Below are positions 56,790 to 64,000 of a DNA stretch of 64,000 nucleotides, piece by piece. Source of the DNA: Calonectria ilicicola (lineage: Eukaryota; Ascomycota; Sordariomycetes; Hypocreales; Nectriaceae); assembly GCA_020809705.1 (NCBI GenBank), contig CP085829.1, positions 2,728,001 through 2,792,000 of the forward strand, given 5' to 3'. The notes under the pieces were generated by a model. The model made no database searches. It saw only the letters and a program-made list of their open reading frames with translations, and was not told where the DNA came from. The position numbers and the translations under genes are program-made. Position 1 is the first letter of the stretch. Each line of letters begins with the position of its first letter.

Positions 56790-59700
56790 ATGATATCTAG
56801 GGCAGCGCGAGTGTCGCGCATTCGCCTGGCGTGCCGGACTCGCCTTACTCAGTGCAGCGCAGCGCCAACCCTACGTTTTTTCCCACTTCGAGATGGATCT
56901 GGACAACATCGACGTTTTGTATCTGACTCTGATTCGAAGAATATCGACATCGATGCAATCATTGCAAAAAGATTTGCGGTCCCAGACTCAAATAAGAAAA
57001 ACACATTGAACGAAACAGACGATCGCGACCAAGACGGCCTTGATAATGCCGACGAGAAGCCAGTAGAGCTGAGCGACGTTGATCGATCAATTGCCGATGA
57101 AATCGACAACTTTCTCGCCGACATAACTAGCGGACCACAAAGCCTCAATGATGGTCAAAATAAAACTCCAGCTTCCTTTTCAAAGGGCAATGGCTCAGAC
57201 GACTTTTCCACCAATCCTTCAATGAACTCCGATTTCACCTTCTCATCCGATGTCCTAGACCACTCAGGACTTTTCAAACATGAACATCGTCGCCATATGC
57301 GCCACCCTCTTCTCCAAAACCAACCTCTCGAAGTGTCGGCACTCGGGGTACAGGCGGATCCTATCATTGTGAAAAACCCCAACAAGATGCAATTCGACAA
57401 ACGACCCACTCGAGAGATTAAGGAAAAGCCCATAGAAGACTCTATTGCGAATATTGACTGGTCATTGCTGAAAAAGGAATACAGCAGTGGTGAAGCCGAA
57501 TTCGAGGCTGAAGCAGAATCGCATGACGAAGTGTGGAAGAACATAAATGAACTACGACCTGATACCAAATCACTGCGAATGAAGGACTATGAGAAGCTAT
57601 CACTCACCCTATTCAATGGCTTTACCACAAACCAACTCAGAGATTACGTTCGTGATTACGATAATGGACCCGAAATTGTGGAATCAAAATTGTGTGACTA
57701 TTACTGGGTTGCCAAACAGATTCCTTGGACACCGTTCAAGACAATCGAAAATATCAAGCTGCCATACAAGCAATCCCTAGCACACAAGCTTATCAGTCAA
57801 AAATGGAAAATAGAAGTTCAAGAACATCTTGACGATTTGGGTCAGACCTTTATATGGATTGACCCTCATTACTTCCCTTTCCTATCTCGTAAGTAAAGTT
57901 AGCAAAATAGAGAAACCCCCGAACTAACAATTAGGTTCAAGATGGGAAGGGTGCGTTTTTGAAGAATGCAAAGAACGATTTTCTTGATGAGGCCAACAAC
58001 GAAAAATTATCAACTACATCCAGTGAATGCCGCATTAATATCACGTCCAAAAAAGCGTCGACCTACGCCGTTCTGGAACGATTGGATAGATATTTCAACC
58101 GGATTCATCACCGCATATTGCCTATTACTCAACTCACGAAACACATCCCAACGACCACCGAGTTACAGGACCTTGCAAAAATTACGTCCACCTCTTTGAA
58201 GCTCCTTAATAAGGGCAAGGATGTTGTAAGTTTTGTTAGATTTTCTGCATTTTTACTGTGCTTATTGTGCATTAGGAACTTCAAGTCTCATGGTTCGCGG
58301 GTAGAAATCCCGAATTTTCACCCCGGCATCAGAACGAGGACAAGGCAGACACTGTTTTGCGGTTGCTAACAACCCGGCCAAGTCGTGGGCTTGTCGACAA
58401 AGTCGAATGCATTCCTCCACTGGAATCCAGCAATGGTCTTTTTATCGAATTCAACCGCGAAACGAGAAGTCGGGCATGGAAGGATAAGCTCCAGAAATGG
58501 TTCAGATGCGTGACTCCTGTGAGCGGAACAACCGATGGGATGGAGGCTTCTCTAAAACTAGCTAATGCGGCCTCGCTCCCGGAATACTTGGTGGGCGAAA
58601 AAGATGCTCAACACTTTACTACTGCGACATTTGGCCATATTCTTCATTCAGAGGCTCAGCAGTCCACCGCAAAACTAGTGAAGAAACGCCGAATTTTATC
58701 TCCCATCACACCCCACCCTGCTGCGTTCTCTGAATTAAAGCCGGATAATGACGAGGCGCTATCTCAAACAACATCTATCATCCTGAAATTTGCGCCTCAC
58801 GTCGACCGTTCACTAAATCCCGAAAAAGTTGGCCCATCCGTTCGTGTCAAGATACCAATTACTCCTGACGCCAACATCAACGACTTCCAAGTTCCGAAAG
58901 ACACATCTGTGGAATGTGTCGTCCCTTGGAATGTCGACGATATTATGCTTCCAAGCCAGAGTGTGGATGTGCGCCTTACCAATGAGCGCCGTCTCCCCCT
59001 CGACATCAACCAACCAAACTTGCAAGAATACCTCAGCACTTCGCATTTTGACCTTATCAATGCTCGGCTCAAGACACCAAAGGACGTGACCCTTTCTATC
59101 CCTAAAAAGTGGTTAGGATCTAGTCCGAAAAGCACCAAGGCTAAAGGCACTACTGCTGATCTTCTCTACGACTTTCGCGGCATAGAAATTCATCAAGTTA
59201 TTGAGATGCCATGGCATGGCCACACCTTCCGGTACTCGGTCATCGAGGCCGGTCAGCACGGCGGCAAGCGTCGGGAAATTACACTTGAAGAAAGTCTTCC
59301 CGGAGTTTCCACGACGGATTTCCGTGGCGATAAACGTAACGAGTTTCTCAAACTTGTAGAGGATGTGGCAACGGGGAAACTCTTCTCTTGGGATGACGGC
59401 TTCAAGCTTATGAAGGCGCAACAATTCGAAGACTATAGCTACAACTTGCCCGCTCAGGAATTTGGTGAGGATTTTGTTGTATCTGAAATCGATGCGGAAG
59501 AGTTGGATGAAAAGAAGCTTGTCGAAAGCGAGAAGGTTGACGAAATGACTACGAAGGAGGCTCACGCGGTGGAAACGACAGAGGCCGACGCCGTTCCCGC
59601 TACGGAAGAACAAGAGGTGGCACCAACCCTGACTACCGAATCTGACAAGCCAAACCAAGACGTCAAGCCTGAGGAAACGGTTAAGGACCCGGCGCCTGAT

Positions 59701-60177
59701 ACACCAGTACCGGAAGTGAACGAGTCCGACTTCTTTAAGCTCTTTTCCAGCAGGGCCGGTGATCAACTTGACCAATTCAATATCACATCCGACATGAGCA
59801 TCTCGAAAAAACGCAGGCTGCGCAAGAAGGCGCTCAAGGAAGCTAAAAATGAGCCTGTAGACGACGATGACCCCTTCAAAATCCCGGCGAAGCGCCCGAG
59901 AGCACAGGCTGATGTCACATCCGCAGAGGTTGATGATCCATTGACTGAGAAATCAGATCATAGCGCCATCTCGGCCGACATTGAGTTGATGGATGACGAG
60001 TGGGATGACGATGAACTTTTCCATGACGATGATTTCGACGACATTGAAGACAACGAGCTATCGACGGAGGAGATCGAAGCAGAGCTGACAAAACTTCTCG
60101 GCCTCGAAAACCACCCCGCACAGCCAAGCACAAACACAGTGAGCCCGGATCAGTCCAACAGCAACAATACGAAATGA
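56790..60177 (+). CDS. SLS1-like mitochondrial inner-membrane-bound regulator (putative)
   Basis: Three exons: 56790-57888, 57942-58225 and 58276-60177, giving 1094 aa. Introns are 53 nt (CTAAC branch; the CAAG acceptor at 57941 keeps frame whereas the TTAG at 57934 would give an early stop) and 50 nt. The N-terminus (MISRAARVSRIRLACRTRLT) is a clear mitochondrial presequence. The middle has LSLTLFNGFTTNQLRDYVRD, LIFT-type helices and KGAFLKNAKNDFLDEA followed by a KH-like region, resembling the fungal SLS1 family that ties mitochondrial gene expression to the inner membrane. The C-terminal 250 residues are acidic and Thr/Glu-rich, with a basic patch (KKRRLRKKALKEAK) and a final Asp/Glu region. 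The family call rests on overall pattern and is less certain than the exon structure. Adjacent to TEF1, converging with it. Confidence 0.6.
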
Positions 60178-60774
60178 TCTACTCTCAAAGTACCTACCTG
60201 GTGCGGTACAGAGACGGTGCCAACCAGAGAAACAAATCACAAACATGAAGGCGTTGTATCAATAGGTGTTCAAAAGATAGACAGACAGTGTACGATATAG
60301 GGCATGACCGGATAGAATTAATGTTGTAAAGTACTGTATCTATATGCATGATGGCTTATGTATCAATCTTACACATGACTCCACAAAGGAAGAGACTGCA
60401 ATGGGATGGCTCATGGGAATTAGAATCACGTGAGCCACAAGCATGAGCTGAAGCCTTCACAGTACGAAACACCATGATGCACAGATGGGCCCAGCAGAAA
60501 ATGTTATCACAGATCAATCACATCACAATGCAAAGACACACACGGTTTAGTTTGGCACGAATCACTTCTAGACTCTATTTTTTATTTTCGTTCGTTGTTT
60601 TGCACAACCTGAGAAACTACGCATAAATGCCTAATCCCTGCCTCTCATTATGTGCCTCGTGCTCATGCAAGGCCATCAAGATCATATCGTCGTAGAAGCG
60701 AGTACATCAGCTTTTGGGCACGGGTTAGAAGTGCCGAGATCCCAGTCATAAAGGTCCTTTCAAAATCAGGGAGT
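60178..60774. other. Convergent 3' flanks of the SLS1-like gene and TEF1
   Basis: About 600 bases holding both transcript ends. No gene seen. Confidence 0.5.
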
Positions 60775-62579
<1,805 letters not shown>

Positions 62580-62626
62580 TTTGGCGGATTTTGTTGGAAC
62601 TTCTTGAAAAAGTGTTCGGGAACGTA

Positions 62627-62778
62627 CTGCGGGGGGTCTCAGTTAGTGAGTGTTGATGATTGAGTTGAGGGAGAGTCGAGAACAAGCTGATAGATGAGGC
62701 TCACTGCAACGCAAGGCAGAGCAAGACCATCAAAGCTAAACAAGCTTGGAGCTCACTGGAGGAGAGAAAGGAACATAC
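62627..62778 (-). other. Probable intron in the TEF1 5' UTR
   Basis: Reading the minus strand, a CACTAAC branch site near 62640-62646 is followed by a pyrimidine tract and GCAG ending at 62627, then 47 bases of leader to the ATG. A consensus donor GTATGT lies at 62778; other GTGAG donors are possible. 5' UTR introns are usual in fungal TEF1 genes. Confidence 0.55.
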
Positions 62779-62779
62779 A

Positions 62780-64000
62780 AATTCGCAGAGGGGTTGCTTG
62801 AACCTGGTATGCGAGACGAGGAGCAGAAGAAGAGAAAAAAATCAAAGACGAAGGGTGGGAGGAGGAGATTTAAAAGGACGACGGCAGGTGGGTAGGGGGA
62901 GGGGTGGGGTGAAGGAGCCTGCTTGCACCGCGCGGGGCAACACCTGGCACAGACCGGCAAGCCCTAACACGACTGAGGTTTTTTTTCCTGCCCTCGAGCT
63001 CGCGCACTTGCAGTTTTTTCGTCGCCAAGGCCCAATCAGAGGCCTTCTCAAGGCGCTTGCTCGATGGTACCGGAGGAGTCCAGGCCATCAGCAGGGTTGA
63101 GGTGGCCGTGTGGAATGGTACGAGCGCTGGGAGCTCTCAAGGGGCACATGCCAAAGAGCATCAAGGTTGAGGGCTCGGTATAGAGCTCTAGCTGTGAGGA
63201 AGTAAACTGTCTAGATGGGTGCAGTCGATGGCATCATAGTGCTAGTTGATGAGTCTTGAATCTCGGATCCGTGATTCATGATGCTGAGATGGTATTGAGC
63301 TGCTTTCTTCAGTGCTGCCACCAGCCATAACCTCCAGGCCGAAGCGCCCTGTCTTACGGACACACAGCAACCTGCGGGGAGCTGTTTCGAGTTTCTCCAG
63401 CACGCGCCGCCAGCAAAAAGCCCAAGCGCGAATCAGTATGTGCATCACTGCTGAAGACGAAGCACGCGAGTCGGTTTACTGCTCATCCTCAACCCGTCTC
63501 CCGCCTGTGCCATCCGTCTATCTACCATTCATACCTACGACCATCTCACGGAAAAATTGACCCCCTACACAGCAACGTCTCACCACCCCTCCAAACTGGT
63601 GGAGGGCTGCCAGAAACGGACGAGGTACATGGAATCTGTTAGCAGCTACTTGCGGGGACATTGGCCACACCCACGACAGGCGCCCAAGCAGAAAAAAAAT
63701 TTCGCTACGGCCTAAAATTCAACATTGCAAGCCCTCGTCGCGCGTGGGCGGGCTGGACGGTTGCTTAGGGTGGGTTAATGCTCCATCGCGTACCCTGCTT
63801 GTTTTCTGCCGTGGAACCCTTCTGCCCAACCTGCTTCGCCCCTCTTCGGTTGTCAGCCCAACGCAAACGGCCGGCGTGAGTCACTAAGCGATGTAAGTGA
63901 AGGCTGGCCTTGGTGAATGAAAATTTTATTGTCACGCCGAGCGAGTGTAATCTCCCCAATTATTGTGAAGTGCGTGGTGCGTCTCAGAAAGGCTGGCCGA
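62780..64000. other. TEF1 promoter and upstream flank
   Basis: Purine-rich at 62815-62920, then mixed sequence to the window end. No further gene recognised; frames of 60-100 codons here are of arbitrary composition. Confidence 0.45.
62962..62967 (-). promoter_or_regulatory. TTAGGG-type box in the TEF1 promoter
   Basis: CCCTAA on the plus strand, that is TTAGGG on the TEF1 strand, about 380 bases upstream of the ATG. Telomere-like boxes of this kind are common in promoters of fungal translation genes. A second copy in opposite orientation is at 63765-63770. Confidence 0.35.

Overview
This 64 kb window is nuclear DNA of a filamentous ascomycete. Introns are short (44-266 nt, mostly 50-75) with GT..AG ends and CTAAC/CTGAC branch sites. 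The gene set is typical of Sordariomycetes: eEF1A of 460 aa, Chs5, a Las17/WASP, EAF, Pop1, Rgd1, an SLS1-type mitochondrial protein and NACHT-ankyrin NLR genes. Hypocreales is my best guess from overall protein character, but the species cannot be named from sequence reading alone. I found no rRNA gene, CRISPR array or convincing tRNA gene.

Layout. 0-4.4 kb: a short-chain dehydrogenase, then a 5'-truncated, frameshifted NLR. 4.7-13.5 kb: a housekeeping block with Chs5 (exomer), a mitochondrial protein of unknown role divergent from eIF1A, the Arp2/3 activator Las17, and a tiny two-exon gene of 69 codons. 13.5-19.2 kb: gene-poor. 19.2-24.5 kb: Pop1 (RNase P/MRP), a GFA/CENP-V-type zinc protein and EAF. 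24.5-35.5 kb: an 11 kb gene-poor stretch with only relics, including a decayed GNAT acetyltransferase. 35.6-37.8 kb: an RBR-type RING protein lacking the expected catalytic cysteine. 39.1-43.5 kb: a multi-exon NACHT-ankyrin gene on the minus strand, flanked by a tandem duplication and followed by an AT-rich, transposon-like island (44-45.4 kb). 45.5-47.4 kb: a POT/PTR2 peptide transporter. 47.4-52.1 kb: no confident gene. 52.1-62.6 kb: a second housekeeping block with Rgd1 (F-BAR/RhoGAP), an SLS1-like mitochondrial protein and TEF1.

How the parts fit. Conserved blocks for translation (eIF1A, eEF1A), RNA processing (Pop1), transcription elongation (EAF), trafficking and wall growth (Chs5) and actin/Rho control (Las17, Rgd1) alternate with accessory islands holding the immune-receptor-like NLRs, relics and repeats. 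Most exon models here were built by hand. Splice joins were accepted where they keep frame and restore a family motif, for example both NLR P-loops, the Las17 acidic tail, the eIF1A and eEF1A N-termini and the EAF core.

The most unusual points are these. Both NLR genes carry introns that cut through the Walker A P-loop, and both have small indel-type breaks in their 3' repeat regions. The second NLR also has an in-frame run of 17 T residues inside a coding exon. The Las17 acidic tail sits on a 29-nt terminal exon whose intron, if retained, leaves a long open frame. The peptide transporter appears to start on a 4-nt exon.
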